Origin: Corynebacterium suranareeae
GTDB taxonomy: Bacteria; Actinomycetota; Actinomycetes; Mycobacteriales; Mycobacteriaceae
DNA length: 64,000 nucleotides
NCBI RefSeq assembly: GCF_002355155.1
Contig: NZ_AP017369.1
Location: 1,550,001-1,614,000 of the forward strand
Direction: 5' to 3'
A program made the translations under genes and the position numbers. Positions 48,996-63,552 of this stretch are shown piece after piece. The notes under the pieces were generated by a model. That model did no database searches. It saw nothing but the letters and a program-made list of their open reading frames with translations, and had not been told where the DNA came from. Positions within the stretch are counted from its first letter, which is position 1. The number at the start of each line of letters is the position of its first letter.

Positions 48996-49159
48996 TGTTA
49001 GAAACTGATCTACCATTGAGGCAATCCCACACCAGGGTTGCTAAAGGGAATGGATGCCGTACACCACCACAGAGCAATCCCCATGGGTGGATCCCTGACC
49101 GGTTCACAACCCGGGTTCGCTAAAAATTTGATGCGGAAAAAATTTTCCAAAAAATTATT

Positions 49160-50246
<1,087 letters not shown>

Positions 50247-50300
50247 GTCTTAAGCAGCCAGTAAACACATACAACACATTTAATTACTTAGGAGTTCCAC

Positions 50301-51467
50301 ATGGCCGATAAAGGCATTACCGCGCCGAAAGGTTTCGTTGCTTCTGCAACGACAGCGGGTATTAAAGCTTCCGGCAATCCTGACATGGCGTTGGTGGTTA
50401 ACCAAGGTCCAGAGTTTTCCGCAGCGGCTGTGTTTACTCGTAACCGAGTGTTCGCAGCACCGGTGAAGGTAAGCCGCGAAAACGTTGCTGATGGCCAGAT
50501 CAAAGCTGTGCTTTACAACGCGGGTAATGCCAATGCGTGTAATGGTCTGCAGGGTGAGAAGGATGCTCGTGAATCTGTCTCCCATGTAGCAAAGAACCTC
50601 GGCTTGGATGATTCCGATATTGGTGTGTGTTCCACTGGTCTTATCGGTGAGCTTTTGCCCATGGATAAGCTCAACACAGGTATCGATCAGCTAACAGCTG
50701 AGGGTGCTTTGGGAGACAATGGTGCAGCTGCTGCCAAAGCGATTATGACTACTGACACCGTGGATAAAGAAACCGTCGTGTTTGCTGATGGCTGGACTGT
50801 TGGTGGAATGGGCAAGGGCGTGGGCATGATGGCGCCATCTCTTGCCACAATGTTGGTTTGTTTGACCACAGATGCATCCATTACCCCGGAGATGGCTCAG
50901 ATTGCGTTGGCAAATGCCACGGCAGTCACTTTTGACACTTTGGATATTGATGGATCAACCTCCACCAATGACACCGTGTTTTTGCTGGCATCTGGAGCTA
51001 GTGGCATCACCCCAAGTCAAGATGATCTTAATGATGCTGTCTATGCAGCATGTTCCGATATTGCTGCGAAGTTGCAAGCTGATGCAGAAGGTGTAACCAA
51101 GCGTGTTGCTGTGACTGTGGTGGGAACCACTAACAATGAACAGGCAATCAATGCGGCTCGTACAGTTGCTCGTGACAACCTGTTCAAGTGCGCAATGTTT
51201 GGTTCGGATCCCAACTGGGGTCGCGTGTTGGCTGCAGTCGGCATGGCTGATGCTGATATGGAACCTGAGAAAATTTCTGTGTTCTTCAATGATCAAGCAG
51301 TGTGCCTTGATTCCACTGGTGCGCCTGGAGCTCGTGAGGTGGATCTTTCTGGAGCTGATATTGATGTCCGAATTGATTTGGGCACTGGAGGAGAAGGCCA
51401 GGCAACAGTTCGTACCACTGACTTGAGCTTCTCCTATGTAGAGATCAACTCCGCATACAGCACCTAA
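50301..51467 (+). CDS. argJ: Glutamate N-acetyltransferase / ornithine acetyltransferase
   Basis: The 388-residue ArgJ recycles the acetyl group from N-acetylornithine to glutamate, so arginine synthesis is cyclic here. It self-cleaves at a conserved Thr, here in the [10 protein letters not shown] segment near residue 180, into two chains; the oxyanion and substrate loops NANACNG and [14 protein letters not shown] are present. TTAGGAG precedes the ATG. Its last codons and stop lie in a tandemly duplicated 16-bp unit. Confidence 0.95.
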   Translation: MADKGITAPKGFVASATTAGIKASGNPDMALVVNQGPEFSAAAVFTRNRVFAAPVKVSRENVADGQIKAVLYNAGNANACNGLQGEKDARESVSHVAKNLGLDDSDIGVCSTGLIGELLPMDKLNTGIDQLTAEGALGDNGAAAAKAIMTTDTVDKETVVFADGWTVGGMGKGVGMMAPSLATMLVCLTTDASITPEMAQIALANATAVTFDTLDIDGSTSTNDTVFLLASGASGITPSQDDLNDAVYAACSDIAAKLQADAEGVTKRVAVTVVGTTNNEQAINAARTVARDNLFKCAMFGSDPNWGRVLAAVGMADADMEPEKISVFFNDQAVCLDSTGAPGAREVDLSGADIDVRIDLGTGGEGQATVRTTDLSFSYVEINSAYST

Positions 51468-51487
51468 GAAGTACAGCACCTAAGAAG
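51456..51487. repeat. 16-bp tandem duplication spanning the argJ stop codon
   Basis: TACAGCACCTAAGAAG is present at 51456-51471 and 51472-51487. The first copy includes the argJ stop (51465-51467), the second lies in the argJ-argB gap, just before the argB ribosome binding site. Confidence 0.93.
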
Positions 51488-51506
51488 TAAGGAAAAGGGC
51501 ACAGGC

Positions 51507-52460
51507 ATGAATGACTTAATCAAAGATTTAGGCTCCGAAGTGCGCGCAAATGTCCTCGCTGAGGCATTGCCGTGGTTGCAGCATTTCCGTGACAAGATCG
51601 TCGTCGTGAAATATGGTGGCAACGCCATGGTTGATGATGAGCTGAAGGCTGCTTTTGCTGCTGACATGGTGTTTTTGCGAACCGTGGGAGCAAAGCCTGT
51701 GGTGGTGCACGGTGGTGGTCCGCAAATTTCGGACATGCTTAATCGTGTGGGGCTGCAAGGTGAGTTCAAGGGCGGTTTCAGGGTCACCACTCCTGAGGTG
51801 ATGGAGATTGTCCGCATGGTCCTGTTTGGTCAGGTCGGCCGTGATTTGGTTGGTTTGATTAACTCTCATGGACCTTATGCGGTGGGTACTTCTGGCGAGG
51901 ACGCGGGTCTTTTCACTGCAGAAAAACGCATGGTCAATATTGATGGCGTGCCAACTGATATCGGTTTGGTTGGAGATATCGTCAACGTTGATGCTTCACC
52001 ACTGATGGATCTGATTGAGGCCGGTCGCATTCCTGTGGTGTCCACGATTGCTCCTGGTGAAGATGGACAGATCTACAACATCAACGCTGATACTGCAGCT
52101 GGAGCTCTGGCTGCAGCGATCGGTGCTGAGCGCCTGTTGGTTCTGACCAACGTGGAAGGTCTATACACCGATTGGCCAGATAAGAGCTCATTGGTGTCCA
52201 AGATTAAGGCCACGGAGCTGGAGGCCATTCTTCCGGGGCTTGATTCCGGCATGATCCCTAAGATGGAGTCGTGCTTGAATGCGGTGCGTGGGGGAGTAAG
52301 CGCTGCGCATGTTATCGATGGTCGCATCGCGCATTCAGTTTTGCTTGAGCTTTTGACCATGGGCGGTATTGGCACGATGGTGTTGCCGGATGTTTTCGAT
52401 CGTGAAAATTACCCAGAGGGCACTGTATTTAGAAAAGATGATAAGGATGGGGAACTGTAA
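51507..52460 (+). CDS. argB: N-acetylglutamate kinase
   Basis: The 317-residue kinase phosphorylates N-acetylglutamate and is the usual feedback target of arginine. Signatures: VVKYGGNAM near residue 33, [10 protein letters not shown] near residue 68, and [15 protein letters not shown]. An N-terminal helix (residues 1-22, [20 protein letters not shown]) is typical of arginine-sensitive hexameric enzymes, so it is probably arginine-inhibited. AAGGAAAAGG precedes the ATG, and argD begins right after its stop. Confidence 0.96.
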   Translation: MNDLIKDLGSEVRANVLAEALPWLQHFRDKIVVVKYGGNAMVDDELKAAFAADMVFLRTVGAKPVVVHGGGPQISDMLNRVGLQGEFKGGFRVTTPEVMEIVRMVLFGQVGRDLVGLINSHGPYAVGTSGEDAGLFTAEKRMVNIDGVPTDIGLVGDIVNVDASPLMDLIEAGRIPVVSTIAPGEDGQIYNINADTAAGALAAAIGAERLLVLTNVEGLYTDWPDKSSLVSKIKATELEAILPGLDSGMIPKMESCLNAVRGGVSAAHVIDGRIAHSVLLELLTMGGIGTMVLPDVFDRENYPEGTVFRKDDKDGEL

Positions 52461-54626
<2,166 letters not shown>

Positions 54627-54647
54627 CGCCTAGTACTGAGGTAGAAA

Positions 54648-55154
54648 ATGTCACTGAGTCCAACGCCAGAAAACTTAAATCCCGTGACGCGTACTGCACG
54701 CCAAGCGCTCATCTTGCAGATCTTGGATAAGCAAAAAGTCACCAGCCAGGTGCAATTGTCTGAATTGCTGCTAGATGAAGGCATCGATATCACCCAGGCC
54801 ACTTTGTCTCGAGACTTAGATGAATTAGGTGCCAGGAAGGTTCGCCCCGATGGTGGGCGTGCCTACTATGCGGTTGGTCCAGTAGATAGCACTGGTAGGG
54901 AAGACCTCCGGGGTCCTTCTGAAAAGCTGCGTAGAATGCTGGATGAACTGCTGGTTTCTACTGATCATTCTGGAAATATGGCGGTGTTGCGCACTCCACC
55001 CGGCGCGGCCCAGTACTTGGCTAGTTTTATCGATAGGGTGGGTTTGAAAGAAGTCGTTGGCACCATCGCTGGCGATGACACCGTTTTCGTTCTTGCTCGT
55101 GATCCGTTGACGGGTCGGGAGCTTGGGGAGCTTTTAAGCGGGCGGACAAACTAG
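54648..55154 (+). CDS. argR: Arginine repressor
   Basis: The 168-residue ArgR has an N-terminal winged helix ([20 protein letters not shown] and [19 protein letters not shown]) and a C-terminal arginine-binding, hexamer-forming domain (GVG-type loop here [20 protein letters not shown]). It represses the arg genes in C. glutamicum, and the operator is likely the ARG-box pair before argC. GAGGTAGAAA precedes the ATG. It ends the argCJBDFR operon. Confidence 0.95.
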   Translation: MSLSPTPENLNPVTRTARQALILQILDKQKVTSQVQLSELLLDEGIDITQATLSRDLDELGARKVRPDGGRAYYAVGPVDSTGREDLRGPSEKLRRMLDELLVSTDHSGNMAVLRTPPGAAQYLASFIDRVGLKEVVGTIAGDDTVFVLARDPLTGRELGELLSGRTN

Positions 55155-55332
55155 CTGCAAGCTAGTTGCACAGCCAGTCGCGCAGCTAGTTCAATCCCTA
55201 GTTTAAGGCTCGTTAATGCAGGCAGGTAAGGTATAGCTCGAGTGTTTTTTCGAGGTATATCACGCCTTTCAACACAATAATTTTCTTTAAAAACGCACCC
55301 TTTTAGCCCACGTGGTTAAAAGGAGCATAAAT
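55155..55332 (+). promoter_or_regulatory. argG leader region with hairpin over a ribosome binding site
   Basis: CCTTTTAGCC (55299-55308) can pair with GGTTAAAAGG (55314-55323) through 10 bp including one G-U, with a five-base loop. The right arm includes the AAAAGG of the ribosome binding site (AAAAGGAG, 55318-55325) used by the upstream ORF at 55333. TATAGCT near 55232 could be a -10. CTAGCT/AGCTAG words after argR may be a weak terminator. Confidence 0.6.
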
Positions 55333-55349
55333 ATGAAGGAGCACACCTC

Positions 55350-55353
<4 letters not shown>
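55333..55353 (+). CDS. Six-codon upstream ORF overlapping argG
   Basis: ATG AAG GAG CAC ACC TCA TGA encodes MKEHTS. AAAAGGAG lies seven bases before its ATG, an ideal distance. Its stop overlaps the argG start as ATGA, and its second and third codons (AAGGAG) are themselves the ribosome binding site for argG. This layout gives translational coupling of the short peptide to argG. There is no run of Arg codons, so it is not a classical arginine attenuator peptide. It could also be a spurious start used by chance. Confidence 0.55.
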
Positions 55354-58044
<2,691 letters not shown>

Positions 58045-58054
58045 GCAGCATTTT

Positions 58055-58103
58055 ATGGCCTGTACAGCTCTCCGATTGCGGGAGTTGTGCAGGCCATTTA
58101 TTA
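58055..58103 (+). terminator. Intrinsic terminator after argH
   Basis: ATGGCCTG (58055-58062) pairs with CAGGCCAT (58090-58097), with ACAGCTC/GAGTTGT pairing inside, then TTATTAT. Confidence 0.82.
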
Positions 58104-58110
58104 TCAACGC

Positions 58111-59244
58111 ATGAATAGATCCTCTGCTTACTCAAAGAAACCTCGAGGCAGAGGATTTTCCGTATTTTTAGGGATCATTTTGGTGGTCATTGCGGTGTTC
58201 GCCACGTTGGTGGGACGCGGAACCATCACCATGCCAAAGATCTTCGGATCAAATAACTTAACCGAGGTCAGTGCAGTAATCGGCTCTGAAAAGAAGGAAT
58301 TTTTTCAAGATCCAGAAGTAATTGAAGCCTTCGCGAAGCACGGTTTTGAAGTCAATGTGGATACTGCCGGATCACGCCGCATTGCCACCGATGTCGATTT
58401 GAGCCCTTATGATTTCGCGTTCCCGTCCTCTACACCGGCTGCGCAAAAAATTTCAGAATCCCACACCACAACAGGCCGGTTCACTCCTTTCTACTCACCG
58501 ATGGCCGTAGCCACCTTTGGAACGATCACCGACATGCTGCAGGCGCGGGGAATCGTAAGCGCAGGCACCGTGGATTTGGGCAGGTTAATAGATGAAACCC
58601 AAGCAGGCACCCGGTGGAGCGAAATAAGCACGAACTACCCATCAAACCGAGTCGTGCAAATTTCCACCACCGATGTGCGCACCTCCAATTCCGCGGCGAT
58701 GTATCTCTCCATGATGTCGTGGGTAAAAAATAACGGCACAACGATCAGCAGCATTGCAGAAGCCGATGCGTTGATCCCGGAGCTTAGCCAGCTGTTTGTG
58801 GGCCAAGGATATACCGAAAGCACGTCTGCTGGGCCGTTTGATGAATACCTTTCGCAAGGCATGGGAGCCAAACCAATGGTGATGATCTACGAAGCGCAAT
58901 TTTTGGCAGAACAAGCCAAAGAAAACTCGCGGATTACAAGCGACATGGAACTGATTTATCCAAGCCCCACCGTCTACAGCACCCACACAGTGGTGAGCTT
59001 GAGTGAAGTGGGCGCAGAGATCGGGCAGCTGTTGGAAACCGACGACACCCTGCAACGATTAGCCATCAAGCATGGATTCAGGCCTAAGAATTCCGCGATG
59101 ATTGCGGAAGAAGGGATGTCGAATCAGATGCCTAACAACCTCAATCTCATCGACCCGCCAGATTATGACTTTTTAGAACGACTCATTGATGGCGTGGGGG
59201 CATCTTATAATGTCCTTCCGGTAGAAGAGGATGCAGATCTATGA
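58111..59244 (+). CDS. Membrane-anchored extracellular protein, first gene of SBP-vWA-XpaC operon
   Basis: The 377-residue protein has one N-terminal membrane segment (FSVFLGIILVVIAVFATLVG, residues 15-34) and an extracytoplasmic domain. The layout (substrate-binding-like start AVIGSEKKEFFQDPEVIEAF, VDLSPYDFAFPSST, FTPFYSPMAVATFGT and GAKPMVMIYEAQFL) resembles a type 2 periplasmic binding protein, but I do not recognise a named family. The ATG at 58111 has no clear ribosome binding site and follows the argH terminator closely. It overlaps the next gene by ATGA. Confidence 0.7.
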   Translation: MNRSSAYSKKPRGRGFSVFLGIILVVIAVFATLVGRGTITMPKIFGSNNLTEVSAVIGSEKKEFFQDPEVIEAFAKHGFEVNVDTAGSRRIATDVDLSPYDFAFPSSTPAAQKISESHTTTGRFTPFYSPMAVATFGTITDMLQARGIVSAGTVDLGRLIDETQAGTRWSEISTNYPSNRVVQISTTDVRTSNSAAMYLSMMSWVKNNGTTISSIAEADALIPELSQLFVGQGYTESTSAGPFDEYLSQGMGAKPMVMIYEAQFLAEQAKENSRITSDMELIYPSPTVYSTHTVVSLSEVGAEIGQLLETDDTLQRLAIKHGFRPKNSAMIAEEGMSNQMPNNLNLIDPPDYDFLERLIDGVGASYNVLPVEEDADL

Positions 59245-60815
59245 AAACTTTCCTAAAATCGCTAGCTCTGGGTGTGAGCATGGTGCTGCTGGCAGGTTGT
59301 TCGACGGTGACACTGGGTGCTGGCAGTGGCAGTCTCGGCGGTGGGTCTAGCGACCCGTTGAAGATTGTGGCCGCCACCGAGTTGGAAGATTTACAACCTG
59401 CGATCGAGCAGGCTTCGAATGAACTGGGCTTTGATATTGAGTTGAGTTTTCCGGGCGGAACCCTCAGCAACAGTCAAGCGCTGAAAGACGGCGAATTTGA
59501 TCAGGATTTTGATGCCACCTGGTTTGCCACCAACCGTTACGTTGACCTGATCGGCGCCTCGGCAAAACTGGGCGAAACCACCAAAATTGCGACATCTCCC
59601 GTGGCTATCGCTGTGAAAACTGACCTGGCAGAGGATTTGGGTTGGGATCAGCGCCAACCAACGTGGGAGGAATTAGGTGAAGCTGCTGGGGATAGAAATT
59701 TCACTTTTGGCATGACTGATCCCGCGACATCCAATTCTGGATTTTCCGCCTTGGTGGCCATGGCCACGGCATATGCAGATACCGGCCAAGCCCTCAACGT
59801 CAACGACATCCCCGCGATCGCTGCGCCGATGTCTGAATTCTTATCGGGCCAAACCATCACTTCTGGTTCGTCTGGTTGGCTCAAAAATACGTTTTTGGAA
59901 CAACCTGACCGTGTTGATGCGATCATCAACTATGAATCCGTTCTGCACACCATGATCACCGAGGACAACGCCGATATCACCGTCGTTGTTCCCGCAGATG
60001 GCGTTGTCAGCGCCGATTATCCGCTGTCCACCATCACCGGATCTGACCAGGGCGAGCAGGTAGCAGCGCTTGCCGGCTGGTTTGCCGAGCATCCGGAAAC
60101 GCTCACAGATGCTTATCGACGTCCGACCACCGCAAACGCACCGCTCCCAGCGGAGCTTAGCGCCCAAACGATCATCGAAGCTCCCTTCCCAGGGAGCAAA
60201 TCAGTAACAGATGCACTAATAGATGCTTACTCCAACCAATTCCGAGTGCCCGGAGAAACAACGTTTGTTCTCGATGTCTCCGGATCCATGCAAGGTGAGC
60301 GCATCAGCTTATTAAAAGAGACCATGTCGGATCTGATCACAGGTGATGCAACCACAGATCTTGCCAATGTCTCCCTGCGTGAGCGTGAAAAAGTTACGAT
60401 CATTCCTTTTAGCTTCACCCCACATGAAACAATCAACGAAACTCTCGGGCACGTAGACAGTCCAAGCCGGGTTGATCTTGCACAGCAAGTTGATGCTTTG
60501 CAAGCCGATGGTGGCACCGGAATTTATGATGCAGTCCTTGCCGCATATTCACAATCGGTTGCCGTTGACTACATCCCCTCAATCGTGCTGATGACAGATG
60601 GAGAACTTACCGCTGGCCGCACCTACCCGCAGTTCTTAGAAGAATGGACTGCTCTTCCAAATAATATTCGTTCCATCCCCGTATTCGTGATCCTTTACGG
60701 TGAAGCAAATGTGGCGGACATGGAACAATTGGCCACAACTACCGGTGGCAAAACCTTTGATGCCTTAAACGGCGATCTCAACGAAGCATTTAAGGAGATT
60801 CGTGCCTACCAATAA
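59241..60815 (+). CDS. Lipoprotein with solute-binding-like and vWA domains
   Basis: The 524-residue precursor has lipobox LLAGC with Cys20. Residues about 30-320 look like an extracellular solute-binding domain (LKIVAATELEDLQPAIEQAS, GMTDPATSNSGFSALVAMAT). Residues about 338-520 form a vWA domain with an intact MIDAS: DVSGSMQ at 345, a Thr/Gly region DGGTGIYDAV and TDGELTAG. vWA proteins bind partners through a metal ion. The preceding and following genes overlap it by 4 and 14 bp, so the three products probably act together at the membrane. Ligand unknown. Confidence 0.85.
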   Translation: MKTFLKSLALGVSMVLLAGCSTVTLGAGSGSLGGGSSDPLKIVAATELEDLQPAIEQASNELGFDIELSFPGGTLSNSQALKDGEFDQDFDATWFATNRYVDLIGASAKLGETTKIATSPVAIAVKTDLAEDLGWDQRQPTWEELGEAAGDRNFTFGMTDPATSNSGFSALVAMATAYADTGQALNVNDIPAIAAPMSEFLSGQTITSGSSGWLKNTFLEQPDRVDAIINYESVLHTMITEDNADITVVVPADGVVSADYPLSTITGSDQGEQVAALAGWFAEHPETLTDAYRRPTTANAPLPAELSAQTIIEAPFPGSKSVTDALIDAYSNQFRVPGETTFVLDVSGSMQGERISLLKETMSDLITGDATTDLANVSLREREKVTIIPFSFTPHETINETLGHVDSPSRVDLAQQVDALQADGGTGIYDAVLAAYSQSVAVDYIPSIVLMTDGELTAGRTYPQFLEEWTALPNNIRSIPVFVILYGEANVADMEQLATTTGGKTFDALNGDLNEAFKEIRAYQ

Positions 60816-61401
60816 TGCAGGATCCTTCTTCTTTTCCCGCAAAAATCTTGCAGGAATCGCAATTGCAACCTTGATCATTGCGCTGCACCTTTTAATTGGG
60901 CTTGGAGTGTTTTGGCCAATTGTTGCAGTAGCTGGATATGGGGCAGCAGTGGCTCTTATCCCAAGTAAACCGCAACAACAAGCGAGTATTCCTACATTGG
61001 AGAGCCCCGCCACCCTTGCAGCCAGAGCAAAAGAACTAGTGAGCTCATTGTCGCGCCATGGTGCGGCCACTCCTGCTGTAGAGGCGCTCGACGACCTTAA
61101 TCAATCGCTGCAACTGGTAATCGAAAACTGGTCACGCCTTAACAACTTCCCAGAGCATCAAGTAACCATCCGATCGATTATCAACCAATACATTCCAGGT
61201 GTTATTGATGCCTACTTGTCTATCCCGACCCGCAATGATCCACGAGCTGTAGAAGACCTCATCGAGTCATTTACATTATTGAACTCTGAAACGATGAAAA
61301 TCTTCAACGCAATCCAAGAACAAGGCTTAAATAATCTAGAAGACCACGGCCGCGCCCTTCGTATGCAATTCGGCCAACTACCAGAAGACTTCAAAGAATA
61401 G
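60802..61401 (+). CDS. XpaC-like membrane-anchored helical protein
   Basis: The 199-residue protein has two hydrophobic segments at the N-terminus (residues 13-33 and 36-52) and a helical cytoplasmic domain with FPEHQVTIRSIINQYIPGVIDAYLSI, close to the YLP-x-ID-YL pattern of XpaC-like proteins (5-bromo-4-chloroindolyl phosphate hydrolysis proteins). XpaC-like genes often stand beside tellurite/stress genes (TelA); here the neighbour is a vWA lipoprotein instead. The GTG at 60802 has AAGGAG 6 bases upstream and lies inside the vWA gene. Family call is tentative. Confidence 0.68.
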   Translation: MPTNNAGSFFFSRKNLAGIAIATLIIALHLLIGLGVFWPIVAVAGYGAAVALIPSKPQQQASIPTLESPATLAARAKELVSSLSRHGAATPAVEALDDLNQSLQLVIENWSRLNNFPEHQVTIRSIINQYIPGVIDAYLSIPTRNDPRAVEDLIESFTLLNSETMKIFNAIQEQGLNNLEDHGRALRMQFGQLPEDFKE

Positions 61402-61446
61402 CGCCTGAATGCAACTTTGTTTTTCACGCCAAGTAGGATGATCCGT

Positions 61447-61626
61447 ATGAGTCTTGATCCACAGCTTCTTGAAGTCCTGGCCTGCCCAAAGGACAAGGGC
61501 CCGCTTCGATATCTGGAGAGCGAACAGCTCTTGGTCAATGAACGCCTCAACCTGGCCTATCGCATTGACGACGGAATTCCGGTGCTGCTTATCGACGAAG
61601 CCACCGAGTGGACCCCCAACAACTAG
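61447..61626 (+). CDS. Trm112-like small zinc-ribbon-type protein
   Basis: The 59-residue protein fits the UPF0434/Trm112 family: [19 protein letters not shown] and the [18 protein letters not shown] end. Only one cysteine is present (the ACPK position), so a zinc site as in eukaryotic Trm112 is unlikely. Trm112 partners and activates methyltransferases; a bacterial role is poorly defined. I start at the ATG 61447. It overlaps nothing; tyrS starts 26 bp later. Confidence 0.85.
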   Translation: MSLDPQLLEVLACPKDKGPLRYLESEQLLVNERLNLAYRIDDGIPVLLIDEATEWTPNN

Positions 61627-61652
61627 AAGTACATCAAGGATCTTTTAACATC

Positions 61653-62915
61653 ATGAACATCATCGACGAACTCTCCTGGCGCGGATTAATCAACCAATCC
61701 ACCGATCTGGATGCCCTCCGCGAGGAAGCTTCAACCCCAATCACCCTGTACTGCGGATTCGACCCCACCGGTCCATCCCTCCACGCAGGACACCTCGTGC
61801 CTTTGCTCATGCTGAAGCGCTTCCAACAAGCAGGCCACAACCCAATCGTGCTTGCAGGTGGCGCAACCGGCATGATCGGCGACCCCCGAGATGTTGGCGA
61901 ACGCACCATGAACTCGGCCGATACCGTCTCTGAGTGGGCTGAGCGCATCTCCGGACAGCTCAGCCGATTCGTAGATTTCGACGGCGAACACGCAGCCCGC
62001 CTGGTAAACAACGCCGAGTGGACCAACGACATGTCAGTCGTGACTTTCCTTCGAGATGTAGGAAAGCACTTCTCACTCAACACCATGCTTGCCCGCGACA
62101 CTGTCAAGCGGCGCCTTGAATCCGACGGCATTTCATACACTGAGTTCTCCTACATGTTGCTCCAAGCCAACGACTACGTTGAGCTCAACAAACGCTTTGG
62201 ATGCACTCTGCAGGTTGGTGGCGGTGACCAATGGGGCAACATCGTCTCCGGAGTTGACCTCAACCGACGCGTCAACGGATCTTCTGTCCACGCAATCACC
62301 GTGCCTTTAGTCACCGACTCCGAAGGTAAGAAGTTTGGTAAATCCACCGGCGGCGGAAGCCTGTGGCTGGATCCAGAAATGACCAGCCCATACGCTTGGT
62401 ACCAGTACTTCATCAATGCAGCCGACGCTGACGTAATCCGCTACCTCCGTTGGTTTACTTTCCTTAACCAGGAAGAACTAGCGGAATTGGAAGTCGAAGT
62501 AGCAGAACGTCCATTCAAGCGTGAAGCACAGCGACGCCTAGCCCGCGAAATGACCAACCTTGTCCACGGCACCGAGGCAACCGTAGCAGTCGAGTTGGCC
62601 GCACAAGCACTATTTGGTCGCGCTGAACTTCGAGACCTTGATGAAAAGACTCTTGCCGCATCGGTTTCTGAAACTGAAGTTGCAGAAATCAAGGCAGGGG
62701 AGCCACGCACCATCATCGACCTTTTGGTGGCCAGTGGTTTGGCAGAATCCAAGGGTGCAGCAAAACGTGCAGTCAAGGAAGGCGGTGCGTACGTAAACAA
62801 CGAACGCATTGAATCTGATGATTGGGAACCTGCTGCTGAAGACCTGCTCCATGGATCGTGGCTGGTACTACGCCGTGGCAAGAAGAATTTCGCTGGAGTT
62901 CAAATTCTCGGCTAA
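61653..62915 (+). CDS. tyrS: Tyrosyl-tRNA synthetase
   Basis: TyrS charges tRNA-Tyr. The 420-residue class I enzyme has the HIGH motif as HAGH at residues 44-47, the tyrosine-binding GGDQWGNI, the KMSKS motif as KFGKS at 227-231 and a C-terminal S4-like domain ([17 protein letters not shown]). I start at the ATG 61653 with AAGGA 15 bases upstream; a longer frame begins inside the Trm112-like gene. It is closed by a strong bidirectional terminator. Confidence 0.96.
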   Translation: MNIIDELSWRGLINQSTDLDALREEASTPITLYCGFDPTGPSLHAGHLVPLLMLKRFQQAGHNPIVLAGGATGMIGDPRDVGERTMNSADTVSEWAERISGQLSRFVDFDGEHAARLVNNAEWTNDMSVVTFLRDVGKHFSLNTMLARDTVKRRLESDGISYTEFSYMLLQANDYVELNKRFGCTLQVGGGDQWGNIVSGVDLNRRVNGSSVHAITVPLVTDSEGKKFGKSTGGGSLWLDPEMTSPYAWYQYFINAADADVIRYLRWFTFLNQEELAELEVEVAERPFKREAQRRLAREMTNLVHGTEATVAVELAAQALFGRAELRDLDEKTLAASVSETEVAEIKAGEPRTIIDLLVASGLAESKGAAKRAVKEGGAYVNNERIESDDWEPAAEDLLHGSWLVLRRGKKNFAGVQILG

Positions 62916-62925
62916 GTCACAGAGA

Positions 62926-62966
62926 AAAACAGGGTGAAGATCAATATCTGATCTTCACCCTGTTTT
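62926..62966. terminator. Bidirectional terminator between tyrS and the second Usp gene
   Basis: Perfect 18-bp stem: AAAACAGGGTGAAGATCA (62926-62943) and its complement (62949-62966), with a five-base loop. The A-run on one side and T-run on the other let it serve both convergent genes. Confidence 0.95.
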
Positions 62967-62979
62967 AGTGATTTACTGA

Positions 62980-63447
62980 CTAAACTCTTGTTGTATTAAC
63001 AATGTAGAGATCACAGTTGGCTGCAGCCGCAACGTTTCGTGAAATACTTCCAAGGATGCGTTGCAAGCCTTGAGCCTTTTTATTGCCGACAACAATTGTA
63101 TCTGCATCAAGCAGCTCTGCCTGCTGAACTAGTACTTCCGCTGGTTGTCCTTCTACAGCAAGAGCCTTGACCTTAAGGGCAGGCCAATCGCTTCGCAAAA
63201 TTGCTGCCACTGATTCCGCAGCTTCTTGCGCTGCTGCCGCTTGACCATCTGCGAGTCGTTGGTAAGCATCAGAAGTCTTGACGGCCATGTTTCCACTCTT
63301 GGCGGTTTGCATCGCCACGACGGAGCTGATGCTGTATGCGGAAATGACGTACAGTTCTGCATCAAGACTAACTGCAAGCTCTGCAGCTTTTACTGCTGCG
63401 GTAAGTGCAGTTTGGCTTGAATCAACGCCAGTGATGATTTTCTTCAT
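62980..63447 (-). CDS. Universal stress protein A family, altered ATP motif
   Basis: The 155-residue single-domain Usp starts KKIITGVDSSQTALTAAVKAAELA and ends GNKKAQGLQRILGSISRNV. Compared with the G-2x-G-9x-G(S/T) signature of ATP-binding Usps, the second Gly is Lys, so nucleotide binding may be weakened, in contrast to the Usp at 21150. It is convergent with tyrS. The ATG at 63447 is the natural start. I recall it as uspA2 in C. glutamicum. Confidence 0.9.
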   Translation of the reverse strand: MKKIITGVDSSQTALTAAVKAAELAVSLDAELYVISAYSISSVVAMQTAKSGNMAVKTSDAYQRLADGQAAAAQEAAESVAAILRSDWPALKVKALAVEGQPAEVLVQQAELLDADTIVVGNKKAQGLQRILGSISRNVAAAANCDLYIVNTTRV

Positions 63448-63552
63448 GGTTTTAGATTTTTACCTTCCAGATCAGATCCAGATTTCGGATACGGATGAAA
63501 AACTGAGTTTCAGCTCACATCTTACTATTGTCCTAATGTCCAATCATAGCTT

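Noticed and set aside
48830..49000. CRISPR-like array
   Set aside because: GACTTC words are short, irregularly spaced and in both orientations; no constant repeat-spacer length and no cas genes.
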